Of a stretch of 64,000 bases of DNA, positions 51,401-58,515 are shown piece by piece (positions within the stretch are counted from its first letter, which is position 1; every line of letters starts with the position of its first letter). A program made the position numbers and the translations under genes. Below the pieces are notes generated by a model. The model was not told the origin of the DNA. It made no database searches and saw only the letters and a program-made list of their open reading frames with translations. This DNA comes from Rhabdonatronobacter sediminivivens (GTDB lineage Bacteria; Pseudomonadota; Alphaproteobacteria; Rhodobacterales; Rhodobacteraceae). The stretch lies in assembly GCF_013415485.1 (NCBI RefSeq), contig NZ_JACBXS010000017.1, positions 1 to 64,000 on the forward strand, read 5' to 3'.

Positions 51401-51542
51401 CTTCGGCATGGGCCGCGCGGACCCGGGCCGAAAACTCCGGATCACTCAGCGGGATCAGGGATGTGTTGCGCCAGCCATCGGCCATGCGCCGAAGCACCTC
51501 GATCCCGTCGCGCGACATGCTGATGGCGATTTGTGGTTTCAT
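48423..51542 (-). CDS. Large single-pass membrane protein with PilM/GspL-like N-terminus and PilP/GspC-like C-terminus
   Basis: 1,039 residues. Residues 1-170 resemble the ATPase-like N-domain of pilus/secretion platform proteins (MKPQIAISMSRDGIEVLRRM, 'SKLIIPGTEILYTSV', 'DELVFDWCGIGDDLQVAVVA'). Residues about 170-480 are disordered and Ala/Pro/Lys-rich. A membrane helix follows near 490-512 (LLLTGALILALAAVAVWAVF), then a long acidic, low-complexity periplasmic part. The last 70 residues ('LIGVFGTSANRTALVRLSNGRI...VGDRLDRGQVTAI') match the PilP/GspC type of inner-membrane platform domain. Homologues in Rhodobacterales are often misnamed translation initiation factor 2. Probable envelope-scaffold role; partners unknown. 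Confidence 0.55.
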   Translation of the reverse strand: MKPQIAISMSRDGIEVLRRMADGWRNTSLIPLSDPEFSARVRAAHAEAQAAGGGRDASDPSKLIIPGTEILYTSVHAPGPEDSDRQEQIGRAIDGMTPYGVDELVFDWCGIGDDLQVAVVARDTLQEAEGFAAEHGIDAVAFVAAPGPDQFMGEVYFGRTQMAARLLPKGAVIERDLAPVQSVGALADAPPPAASAAAPETPAASGDDAGQGSAAPSDPPAKAASAKAPSAKDSDAAPEKPIAEPKTDTPKDRAGKSKRNKSKGPSKPPVKDKVTPPASLLPWLSKGKGSAEPAEPEPVAQFSSRRPAVAATGAGAPDAPSAAPATPPVPAAAESAAPAPSALARLGGLGRKLVPSRAPETPAAEAGTDPAALGAADPATGKLLGRARALLKRTEGASAAKRPPAADPAPEPKPASPKPPPAQSDTRAPAAAGSLGGPELKEALAAPVRNLADKPGRGTPSADAVGTEAEKLTIFGARGNVPAERGFLGRGLLLTGALILALAAVAVWAVFFIRDPETGVQLPTTAPSPAEDQAAAPLPLDQDTDAPVFDEEAQIDAALAELESAIDTGSTEEAAPAAPEVETAGEGPAAGVGMAEPAGTAMPEAEAFLDGGATDGSDALQTTPEVSGMEPFALSSLTPPSSAAAQMPEAPMAPAPFGTEDIPGMLSSPDFAPPPEVIDGRPAAVPPQRPEGLAPEEPAPDQDAQLTPAPSGDDIQLAALPVESTSAAAAPRDDAVQQQAPTETATAETTTETATETAVAPDATPDNDTAAQRASLLPEEETDTPSAARAALEATALAQGIALFTEAAPEFDGLRPAARPAALEVPQSVLTQAEATTDALAEDTASEDTASEDTASEDIAQAAADAPDVSATPGGLVLTALRPAARPDDLVTRPAEADPAAASAPIESDNPLAVASSLRPNERPDGFSRRVQQAIAAAQSAPRQQAAPTPRATPSIPTSASVAREATQTRAINLRQLNLIGVFGTSANRTALVRLSNGRIERVRVGDRLDRGQVTAIGNSELVYQRSGRTHRLRIAERG
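48965..49020 (-). repeat. 15-bp tandem repeat (SEDTA units) inside the large membrane protein gene
   Basis: Four near-identical 15-bp units of the type gcggtgtcttcgctg encode successive A-S-E-D-T units on the minus strand. Copies differ by one or two bases. The repeat lies in the disordered acidic part, so copy-number change would be tolerated. Confidence 0.8.
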
Positions 51543-51693
51543 GCTCTGCCTCTAGCATATGGCAAACGCGGGCGGGGAGTCCGCTTGACGGGCGCGCATC
51601 CCATATAGCGACTTTCCGCCGAAATTACACCCCGCCGCGCGCCGCGCGCAACGCCGGGGCGATCACCATTCCCGGCGTTGGCGCTTTCGCGGA

Positions 51694-52986
51694 TCAGGCC
51701 GGGCCGCTGGCCTTGGTCAGCGCCTGGTCCAGATCGGCGATCAGGTCATCGGCGTCTTCGGTGCCGATGGACAGGCGCACCACATCGGGCGCGGCCCCGG
51801 CGGCGATCTGTTGTTCCTCGGTCAACTGTCGGTGCGTGGTTGAGGCCGAATGGATGATCAGCGAGCGCGTGTCGCCCAGATTGGCCACATGGCTGAAGAT
51901 CTCGACCGCATCGATCAGCTTCACGCAATCCTCATACCCGCCCTTGAGCGAGAAGGTGAAGAGCGAGGACGCGCCCTTGGGGCAATACTTGGCCATACGC
52001 GCATAGGAGGGCGACGATGGCAGCCCCGCATAGGTGACATAGGCGACGCGGGGGTCCTGCTCGAGCCATTGGGCGACCTTCACGGCGTTTTCCACATGCC
52101 GGTCCATGCGCAGCGAGAGCGTTTCGATCCCCATCATGGTGTAATGCGCGGCCTGGGGGTTCAGCGTCATCCCCAGATCGCGCAGACCGATGGCGATGGA
52201 GTGGAAGGTGAAGGCCAGCGGGCCGAAGGTTTCGTGGAATTTCAGCCCGTGATAGGCGGGCTCGGGTTCCGAGAAGGAGGGGAACTTGCCGTTGGACCAG
52301 TCGAACTTGCCCGAATCAATGATCGCGCCGCCGGTCACGGTCCCGTTGCCGGTCAGGTACTTGGTCATCGAATGCACCACCAGCGTGGCGCCGTGTTCGA
52401 TGGGGCGGCACAGGTAGGGGGTGGCGGTGGTGTTGTCGACGATCAGCGGCACGCCCTTGGCATCGGACACGGCGGCGATGGCCTCGATGTCCGCGATATG
52501 CCCGCCGGGGTTGGCGATGGATTCGCAGAATACCGCGCGGGTGTCATCATCGATGGCGGCGGCCAGGGCGTCGGTGTCGTCGATATCGACGAATTTCGCC
52601 GACCAGCCGAAGCGGCGGATGGTCTGGCTGAACTGGGTCACCGTTCCGCCATAGAGCCGGTTTGACGCGACAATGTTCTTGCCGGGCCCCATCAGCGGGA
52701 ACAGCGCCATGATCTGCGCCGCATGCCCCGAAGAGCAGCACACCGCCCCCACGCCGCCTTCGAGCGCGGCCATGCGTTCCTGCAGCGCGGCCACGGTGGG
52801 GTTTGTCAGGCGCGAGTAGATATAGCCGACCTCCTGCAGGTTGAAGAGCGCGGCGGCGTGGTCGGCATCGCGGAACACATAGGCCGTGGTCTGGTAGATG
52901 GGCGTCTGCCGCGCGCCGGTGGCCGGGTCAGGGCGGGCGCCCGCGTGAATCTGCAGCGTGTCGAAACCGTGGGTCGGCGGTGTCAT
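51694..52986 (-). CDS. metY: O-acetylhomoserine sulfhydrylase (PLP, Cys/Met metabolism)
   Basis: 430 residues, the usual size for MetY-type enzymes. They use PLP to replace the acetate of O-acetyl-L-homoserine with sulfide, giving homocysteine for methionine synthesis. The PLP lysine is K209 in HSMTKYLTGNG. 'YSRLTNPT' and 'SSGHAAQ' lie upstream, and 'IVDNTTATPYLCRP' with its Asp and Thr is typical. The insertion relative to MetB/MetC and 'AVFCESIANPGG' favour MetY over cystathionine synthase. GGGAGG lies just before the ATG at 52986. The gene stands alone between the large membrane protein gene (downstream) and the M16 pair. Confidence 0.93.
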   Translation of the reverse strand: MTPPTHGFDTLQIHAGARPDPATGARQTPIYQTTAYVFRDADHAAALFNLQEVGYIYSRLTNPTVAALQERMAALEGGVGAVCCSSGHAAQIMALFPLMGPGKNIVASNRLYGGTVTQFSQTIRRFGWSAKFVDIDDTDALAAAIDDDTRAVFCESIANPGGHIADIEAIAAVSDAKGVPLIVDNTTATPYLCRPIEHGATLVVHSMTKYLTGNGTVTGGAIIDSGKFDWSNGKFPSFSEPEPAYHGLKFHETFGPLAFTFHSIAIGLRDLGMTLNPQAAHYTMMGIETLSLRMDRHVENAVKVAQWLEQDPRVAYVTYAGLPSSPSYARMAKYCPKGASSLFTFSLKGGYEDCVKLIDAVEIFSHVANLGDTRSLIIHSASTTHRQLTEEQQIAAGAAPDVVRLSIGTEDADDLIADLDQALTKASGPA

Positions 52987-53024
52987 GGGATCCTCCCGGG
53001 TGTGATGGTTGGGCGCAGGCTACG

Positions 53025-53060
53025 CAAGCCGGGAAGGATGGGCAAGCCGGGAAGGATGGG
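53025..53060. repeat. Exact 18-bp tandem duplication
   Basis: The unit CAAGCCGGGAAGGATGGG occurs twice with no mismatch (53025-53042 and 53043-53060), in the 209-bp spacer upstream of metY and downstream of the M16 gene. A recent slippage event is the simplest reading. Confidence 0.9.
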
Positions 53061-53114
53061 CAGGGGGACGGGCAGCGCCCCTGCCCCCGCGATGCACGGG
53101 TTGGAGCGGCAGGA

Positions 53115-53139
53115 TTTGAGTATTTCGGGCAGGATGAAG
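53115..53139 (+). repeat. 25-bp dispersed intergenic element, copy 1
   Basis: Starts TTTGAGTATTTCGGGCAGG and ends ATGAAG. It matches the minus-strand sequence at 57973-57997 at 19 of 25 positions, and five of the six differences are transitions. Both copies lie in spacers, just outside genes. Rhodobacteraceae genomes carry abundant short intergenic elements with a GTATTT core, which I recall but cannot verify here. Confidence 0.55.
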
Positions 53140-53195
53140 CAGGGGGGAGGCGCGCGCCGGGATTGCATCGGCGCGCACCATGCGGCGTGCCGGGT

Positions 53196-54518
53196 TCAGT
53201 TCGTCTCGGCGCCCGGACCGCCGACGACCACAAAGGTCAGCGCTTCAGGGTCAAAGAGCCGCGCGGCCATGGTGTTGAGGTCATCGAGGGTGAGCGCCTC
53301 GATCAGGTCATTGCGGATATTCACATAGTCGATATCGAACCCCTGGAACTGCATGGAGGCCATGATCGAGGCAATGGAGGCATTGCCGTCAAACCGCAGC
53401 GGATAGGCGCCGGTCAGATAGGTGCGCACGCGGGCGGCTTCATCCTCGGTGATGCCGTCTTCGGCCATGGCGCGCCATTCGTCGCGCAGAATGTCCAGAA
53501 CCTGGGACACATGCTGCGGATCGGTGGACAGTCGGCCCTGATAGCTTTCGCCCAGCGCGCCGGTGGCCAGGAAGCTGCCCACGCCATAGGTCAGGCCGCG
53601 TTCCTCACGCAGGGAGCGCATGAGCCGGGTGCCGAACCGCCCGCCGCCAAAGGCCTCATTCACCACGAAAGCAGCCAGGAAATCCGGGTCATCGCGCGCA
53701 ATCCCGGCATGACCGAAGGAAATCACCGTCTGCGGGCCATCGAAGGGCACCTCATGCACGCCGGGAGCGCCAATGAACTCCGCCCGGTCTGGCAGTGGCG
53801 TGTCGGCCACCGGCAGATCAGCCAGCAGGTAGTCCACGAGCGCGGCCAGCTCTTCGGGCGCGATATCGCCTGCGGCACCGATATGGACCCGGTCCCGGGT
53901 GAGGGCAGCGCGGTGCATTGCGCGCAGGGCATCGGCATCAAGCGCGGCCACGGTTTCCGGTGTGCCGTCGCTGGAACGGCCATAGGGATGATCGCCGAAG
54001 GCAAGGCGCGCGAATTCCTGCCCGGCGATACTGTTGGGGTTCACCGCATCGCTGCGCAGGCTTGAGATCACGCGGCCGCGCGCGCGCTCAATGGCGTCGG
54101 CGTCAAATCGCGGCTCATGCAGGGCCAGCCGGATCAGGGCCTGGGCCTCTTCTCGGTTTTCGGTCAGCAGGCGCGCCGACAGGCTGACCGAATCCCGGCC
54201 CGAGGAAAAGCTGATCCGTGCGCCCAGCTCCTCGCGCGCCTCGGCGAAGGCCTGCCCGTCCAGATCGCCTGCCCCGTCGCCAAGAAGCGCGGTCATCAGG
54301 TTCACGGCGCCCGCCTGCTCGGGCGGCTCGATACTGGCGCCGCCGCGGAAATGCACATCCAGCGCCACAAAGGGGATGGCGTCATCCTGCACCAGCCAGG
54401 CGGTGAAACCGGCGGGGGTGGTCACTTCGGTGATGTCGATTTCCGCCCGCAGCGGCAGTGCGGCGAAAAGGGTCAGCGCGCAGCCCAGCGCGGCCCGGTG
54501 GATCATGGACCGGATCAT
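53196..54518 (-). CDS. M16 family peptidase-like protein lacking the HxxEH motif (exported)
   Basis: 440 residues with an N-terminal signal sequence (ALGCALTLFAALPLRA). The fold matches M16 (insulinase/pitrilysin), as shown by 'ARISFSSGRDSVSLSARLL' and the C-domain 'GRFGTRLMRSLREERGLTYGVGSF'. At the zinc site the sequence is 'GAVNLMTALLGDGAGDLDG', with no HxxEH. It is thus the inactive partner of a heterodimer, like alpha-MPP beside beta-MPP. Its ATG overlaps the stop of the active subunit gene by 4 bp (ATGA), which implies coupled translation in equal amounts. Location: periplasm. Confidence 0.9.
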   Translation of the reverse strand: MIRSMIHRAALGCALTLFAALPLRAEIDITEVTTPAGFTAWLVQDDAIPFVALDVHFRGGASIEPPEQAGAVNLMTALLGDGAGDLDGQAFAEAREELGARISFSSGRDSVSLSARLLTENREEAQALIRLALHEPRFDADAIERARGRVISSLRSDAVNPNSIAGQEFARLAFGDHPYGRSSDGTPETVAALDADALRAMHRAALTRDRVHIGAAGDIAPEELAALVDYLLADLPVADTPLPDRAEFIGAPGVHEVPFDGPQTVISFGHAGIARDDPDFLAAFVVNEAFGGGRFGTRLMRSLREERGLTYGVGSFLATGALGESYQGRLSTDPQHVSQVLDILRDEWRAMAEDGITEDEAARVRTYLTGAYPLRFDGNASIASIMASMQFQGFDIDYVNIRNDLIEALTLDDLNTMAARLFDPEALTFVVVGGPGAETN

Positions 54519-55879
54519 TGGATCAACTCCTCTTGCGCGTCATCCATCAGGGGCGGGGTCAGCCAGCCGGTGACGGCGTGGCGGCGGTCCAGCACGCTTT
54601 CGGCGGCGGCCATGATGTCCTCGGCCTCGACCGCCAGCAGCGCGTCCAGCCAGCCTTCGACATCATCGACCGTCAGGCCCACGCTCAGCGCCGTGCCGAA
54701 TTCGCGCGCCCGGGCATTGGCGTCATCCATGCCATAGATTTCCGAGGCGCGGATCTGCACGCGCACCCGCTCCAGCGCGGCCTCATCCGGGCCGGTTTCC
54801 AGGAATTCGGCCACAACCCGGTCCAGGGCATCCTCGGCCTCGTCCAGGGTGATGCCATCGGCAGGCGCGATGCCCAGGTTGAAAATGCCGTAATCCCGCG
54901 CCGTGCCGTTGTAGCCCGCCCAGGCCGACAGCGCGATGCCTTCGTCGATCACCAGCGCGCGCTCCAGCACCGAGGTGCGCGAACTGCCCCCCAGCAGCGC
55001 GGCCAGCATCTGCAGGGCTGCGGCTTCGGCCTGATCGCCGCTCTGGCGCACGGGGGCCAGATACATGCGGCTGACATAGGGCTGACCGGCGCGGGCATCC
55101 TCCAGCACCAGGCGCCGTTCGGCCAGGTGCGGTGGCTCCATGGGGCGGGCCACGGGCTGGACATTGGGGTTGGGCGGGATGGGGCCGTAATGGGTTTCGG
55201 CCAGTGCCAGCACCTCTTCGGCGCTCACATCACCCGCCACCACCAGAATGGCGTTATTGGGGCCATAATGGCGGTCATAGAACTCCATGGCGTGATCGCC
55301 GGTCAGGTCCGCCATTTCGTGGCGCCAGCCGATGATGGGCACGCCGTAGGGGTGGTTCTGGAACAGCGCCGCGCGCATCTGTTCGTTGAGCTGCGCGCCG
55401 GGGCGGCTTTCCAGCACCTGCCCGCGCTCTTCCAGGATCACGCCGCGCTCGGGCAGCCATTCGGCCTCGGTGAAGGATAGATTGGCCATGCGGTCGGCCT
55501 CCATCTCCATCATCAGCTCCAGCCGGTCCGAGGCCACGCGCTGGAAATACCCGGTAAAATCATAGCTGACAAAGGCATTGTCCCGCCCGCCCTGGGCTTC
55601 GACCACGGCCGAGAATTCACCCGGCGCGCGCGTGTCGGTGCCCTTGAACATCAGGTGCTCCAGGAAATGCGCGATCCCCGAACGGCCCGGCGGTTCATCC
55701 GCCGCCCCCGCGCGATACCAGACCATATGCACGGCCACAGGGGCGCGGCGGTCTTCGACCACGACAACCTCCAGCCCGTTGTCCAGGGTGAAATGGCTGA
55801 CCGGGTCCGCCCACAACGGACGGGCCAGCAGCAGCACTGCCACAAGCGAGACGCGCAGAAACACCAGAAAACCCTCCAT
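54515..55879 (-). CDS. M16 family zinc peptidase, catalytic subunit (exported)
   Basis: 454 residues. An N-terminal hydrophobic stretch (VSLVAVLLLARPLWA) acts as a signal peptide. The inverted zinc motif H71-F-L-E-H75 is intact, and the downstream Glu in 'ERGVILEERGQVLESRPG' provides the third ligand. 'FVSYDFTGYFQRV' and the C-domain 'SSRTSVLERALVIDEGIALSAWAGY' complete the family pattern. M16 peptidases degrade short peptides inside a closed chamber formed by two halves. The HxxEH-less partner is encoded just downstream. The pair is probably a periplasmic peptide-clearing enzyme. Confidence 0.93.
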   Translation of the reverse strand: MEGFLVFLRVSLVAVLLLARPLWADPVSHFTLDNGLEVVVVEDRRAPVAVHMVWYRAGAADEPPGRSGIAHFLEHLMFKGTDTRAPGEFSAVVEAQGGRDNAFVSYDFTGYFQRVASDRLELMMEMEADRMANLSFTEAEWLPERGVILEERGQVLESRPGAQLNEQMRAALFQNHPYGVPIIGWRHEMADLTGDHAMEFYDRHYGPNNAILVVAGDVSAEEVLALAETHYGPIPPNPNVQPVARPMEPPHLAERRLVLEDARAGQPYVSRMYLAPVRQSGDQAEAAALQMLAALLGGSSRTSVLERALVIDEGIALSAWAGYNGTARDYGIFNLGIAPADGITLDEAEDALDRVVAEFLETGPDEAALERVRVQIRASEIYGMDDANARAREFGTALSVGLTVDDVEGWLDALLAVEAEDIMAAAESVLDRRHAVTGWLTPPLMDDAQEELIQ

Positions 55880-55949
55880 GTCAGCCTTGAAGCGACAGTA
55901 TGCGCCCCGCTGCCAGGATCAACCCGCCCTACGCGAACGTGAGAGGTGT

Positions 55950-56555
55950 TCAGCGCCGGGTGAAACGCGGCTCGGTCCCTGAAAGCAGCCGCGAAATATT
56001 GCTGCGGTGGCTCCAGAAGATCAGCCCCGCCATGGCCAGCAACAGGACCAGCGCATCCCCCTGCCCCGTGCCCAGCGCCACCAGCGGCGCCAGCCCCGCC
56101 GCCACCAGCGCCGCCAGCGAGGATATCCGCGTGGCCGCAAACACCGCGGCCCAGAGCGCACAGGCCGCCAGCCCCACGGGCCAGGCCAGCACCAGCGCCA
56201 CCCCCAGCCAGGTCGCCACACCCTTGCCGCCGCGAAAGGCCAGAAACACCGGGAACAGATGACCCAGGAAGGCCGCCAGCCCTGCCGCCTGCGCCGCGTC
56301 CTGCCCCGCCAGCGCCCAGCCCAGCCCCACCGCCAACGCCCCCTTTGCCCCGTCCAGAACCAGCGTCAGCGCCGCCGCCGCCTTGCTGCCCGTGCGCAGC
56401 ACATTGGTCGCGCCAATATTGCCGGACCCGATCCCCCGCAGATCCCCCAACCCCATCGCCCGCGCCACCAGCGGACCGAAGGCGACCGAACCCAGCACAT
56501 AGCCCAGCAGACCCAGAAGCCCGATCAGCCAGAGCGGTGTCAGCAATTCCGGCAT
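55950..56555 (-). CDS. plsY: Glycerol-3-phosphate acyltransferase PlsY (acyl-phosphate type)
   Basis: 201 residues, integral membrane. PlsY transfers an acyl group from acyl-phosphate to glycerol 3-phosphate, the first step of phospholipid synthesis. The three conserved cytosolic loops are visible: 'GSGNIGATNVLRTGSK', 'GHLFPVFLAFRGGKGVAT' and a C-terminal 'HRSNISRLLSGTEPRF'. Several helices rich in Ala and Leu separate them. ATG 56555 lies 3 bp after the stop of the pyrC-like gene, so the two are co-transcribed. This clustering of lipid and pyrimidine genes is common in Rhodobacterales. Confidence 0.96.
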   Translation of the reverse strand: MPELLTPLWLIGLLGLLGYVLGSVAFGPLVARAMGLGDLRGIGSGNIGATNVLRTGSKAAAALTLVLDGAKGALAVGLGWALAGQDAAQAAGLAAFLGHLFPVFLAFRGGKGVATWLGVALVLAWPVGLAACALWAAVFAATRISSLAALVAAGLAPLVALGTGQGDALVLLLAMAGLIFWSHRSNISRLLSGTEPRFTRR

Positions 56556-56558
56556 GGG

Positions 56559-57854
56559 TTACGCCTCCGCGAAGGGAAAGACCTGCGCGCCGCCGATCCA
56601 GGTGCCCAGCACCCGCCCCTCCATCCGTGCCCCGTCAAACGGCGTGTTCTTGGCCTTGGAGTGCAGCGCAAAACGGTCCAGCACAAAGGGCGCATCAGGG
56701 TCAAACAGCACCAGATCCGCCGGCGCCCCCGCCGCCAACCGCCCCCCCGGCAGCCCCAGCCGCCGCGCCGGGTTCAGCGACATCGCACGCCAGAGCTGCG
56801 GCAGGCTCAACGCCCCGGCATGATAAAGCCGCATCGCTGCCGGCAGAAGCGTTTCCAACCCCACCGCACCCGCGGCGGCGGCTTCAAAGGGCAGGCGCTT
56901 CGATTCCTCGTCCGCCGGGGTGTGCATCGAACAGATCACATCGATCACCCCCGCGGCCACCGCCTCCACCACCGCCAGCCGGTCATCCTCGGACCGCAGC
57001 GGCGGGGTCAGCTTGAAGAAGGTCCGGTAATCGGCCAGATCGAACTCGTTCAGCGTCAGATGATGGATGGAGACACCCGCTGTCACGTCCAGCCCGTTGC
57101 GCCGCGCGCGTTCCAGCGGTGGAAGGGTCCGCGCGCAGGTCACCTGATCGGCGTGATAGGCCACGCCCGTCATCTCCACCAGCGCCATGTCGCGGTCAAA
57201 GCCCATCCGCTCGGCCATGGGCGACACCCCCGGCAACCCCTTGAGCGAGGCAAACTTGCCGCTGGTCGCACAGGCCCCCTGCGACAGGCCCGGGTCCTGC
57301 GGATGCCCCATAACCAACACTCCCAGACCGCGGGCATAGGTCAGACAGCGCGCCAGGACGCGCGTATCCGCGACCACCCGCGATCCGTCCGAAAACGCCA
57401 CCGCACCGGCATCGCTCAGAAATCCGATCTCGGCCATCTCGCGCCCGGCGCGCGCGCGCGTCAGCGCCGCCATATGCCGGATCCGTACCGGGGTCTGCGC
57501 CTCGGCGCGGCGGGTGACGAATTCCAGCACCTCGGGGGTGTCGATCGGCGGGTCGGTGTCCGGGCGCGCAATGATGGTGGTTACGCCCCCTGCCACTGCC
57601 GCCCGGCCCGCGGACCGGAAGCTTTCAACATGGCGCGCGCCCGGCTCCCCCACCTGCACGCCCATGTCCACGATCCCCGGCGCCAGGCACCGGCCCGCGC
57701 AATCGATCACCCGGCCCCCGCCCTCATGCGCGCCCTGCGGCATGTTTTCGGCCAGCACCTCGGTGATCGCCGCGCCTTCGACACGGACCGCCCCCGGATA
57801 GTCCACCCCCGCTTCGGGGTCGATCAGCCGTGCATTGACAAACCAAAGCGTCAT
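56559..57854 (-). CDS. Dihydroorotase-like protein (PyrC'/PyrX type) with degenerate metal site
   Basis: 431 residues of amidohydrolase fold. In active dihydroorotases the first metal ligands are 'D-x-H-x-H'. Here the same place reads 'PGIVDMGVQVGEPG', so the two His are G65 and Q67. Later sites are also altered (GHPQDP; 'ICSMHTPADEESKRLPF' instead of the 'D-H-A-P-H' type). Such inactive PyrC' proteins are known in Pseudomonas, where they are needed for the aspartate carbamoyltransferase complex with PyrB. An active dihydroorotase should then be encoded elsewhere. It shares a unit with plsY (3 bp) and lies 653 bp downstream of pyrB, with the PH-like gene between. Confidence 0.85.
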   Translation of the reverse strand: MTLWFVNARLIDPEAGVDYPGAVRVEGAAITEVLAENMPQGAHEGGGRVIDCAGRCLAPGIVDMGVQVGEPGARHVESFRSAGRAAVAGGVTTIIARPDTDPPIDTPEVLEFVTRRAEAQTPVRIRHMAALTRARAGREMAEIGFLSDAGAVAFSDGSRVVADTRVLARCLTYARGLGVLVMGHPQDPGLSQGACATSGKFASLKGLPGVSPMAERMGFDRDMALVEMTGVAYHADQVTCARTLPPLERARRNGLDVTAGVSIHHLTLNEFDLADYRTFFKLTPPLRSEDDRLAVVEAVAAGVIDVICSMHTPADEESKRLPFEAAAAGAVGLETLLPAAMRLYHAGALSLPQLWRAMSLNPARRLGLPGGRLAAGAPADLVLFDPDAPFVLDRFALHSKAKNTPFDGARMEGRVLGTWIGGAQVFPFAEA

Positions 57855-57972
57855 CGCCGCCCCACTCTTTCCGTCCCGCGCCAGAACCTCAAACCCACAT
57901 TGCCCCGCCTAGCCCCCAAGACTGCTCCAACCCGGCCGGAACGTCCCATGGGCGTCAGGCCCACCTTCGCTG

Positions 57973-57997
57973 CTTCGTCTTGCCAGGAATACCCAAG
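57973..57997 (-). repeat. 25-bp dispersed intergenic element, copy 2
   Basis: On the minus strand it starts CTTGGGTATTCCTGGCAAG and ends ACGAAG, matching the copy at 53115-53139 at 19 of 25 positions. It lies in the 190-bp spacer between the PH-like gene and the pyrC-like gene. Confidence 0.55.
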
Positions 57998-58044
57998 CCG
58001 CCCACGCCCCCACGGGCGTTCACCTTCCACAAGGGCACGCCCCG

Positions 58045-58515
58045 TCAAGCCCCTGCCCGTTTCGCACGCCGGTCGCGGGTCCGCAGGATGGTCTCCACCA
58101 CATCCTCGGCCCCCGCCACATGCTTGATCAGATGTTTGTCGCCGGCGCGGGTGACCAGTTGCACATCGCCGAACAACCGCCGCACGGTGATGAGTTCCAG
58201 CAAATAGATGGCCCGCCCCCCAGGCCCCACCAGGCGGCGGTTGGTCAGGACCCAATGCACACCCATCTGTTCGGAATAAAGGTAGGCCCCGCGCGCCGCC
58301 AGCGCCAGCACCGCACCCAGCGAACCGATGAACCAGTGGTCCGAGCCGATCACCGCAAGCACCATCCCCACCAGCCCCATGCCCAGGATCGCCAGCACCA
58401 GATGGTCGCGCAGATAGGTGCCGCGGTCCGAGCGGATGTCGATAAGCCGCTTTTCGCCCTTTTCCAGTTCCAGCACCGTATCGGCGGCGCGGGCCGCCGG
58501 GATCCGCTCAGCCAT
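58045..58515 (-). CDS. PH-like (bPH type) two-helix membrane protein
   Basis: 156 residues. Two hydrophobic helices (about residues 38-80, '[40 protein letters not shown]') are flanked by a C-terminal segment '[16 protein letters not shown]...[19 protein letters not shown]', typical of bacterial pleckstrin-homology-like domains ('TNRRL' core). It overlaps the pyrB stop by 8 bp and is probably expressed with it. Its place between pyrB and the pyrC-like gene is unusual for a PH-domain protein, and no function is known to me. Confidence 0.7.
   Translation of the reverse strand: MAERIPAARAADTVLELEKGEKRLIDIRSDRGTYLRDHLVLAILGMGLVGMVLAVIGSDHWFIGSLGAVLALAARGAYLYSEQMGVHWVLTNRRLVGPGGRAIYLLELITVRRLFGDVQLVTRAGDKHLIKHVAGAEDVVETILRTRDRRAKRAGA

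Noticed and set aside
47460-51608. A 1,382-codon plus-strand open frame across the yciB and large membrane-protein genes
   Set aside because: Antisense to two convincing genes; its translation is Gly/Arg-rich low complexity.
56007-58127. A 706-codon plus-strand frame over plsY and the pyrC-like gene
   Set aside because: Gln/Arg/Pro-rich shadow of well-supported minus-strand genes.
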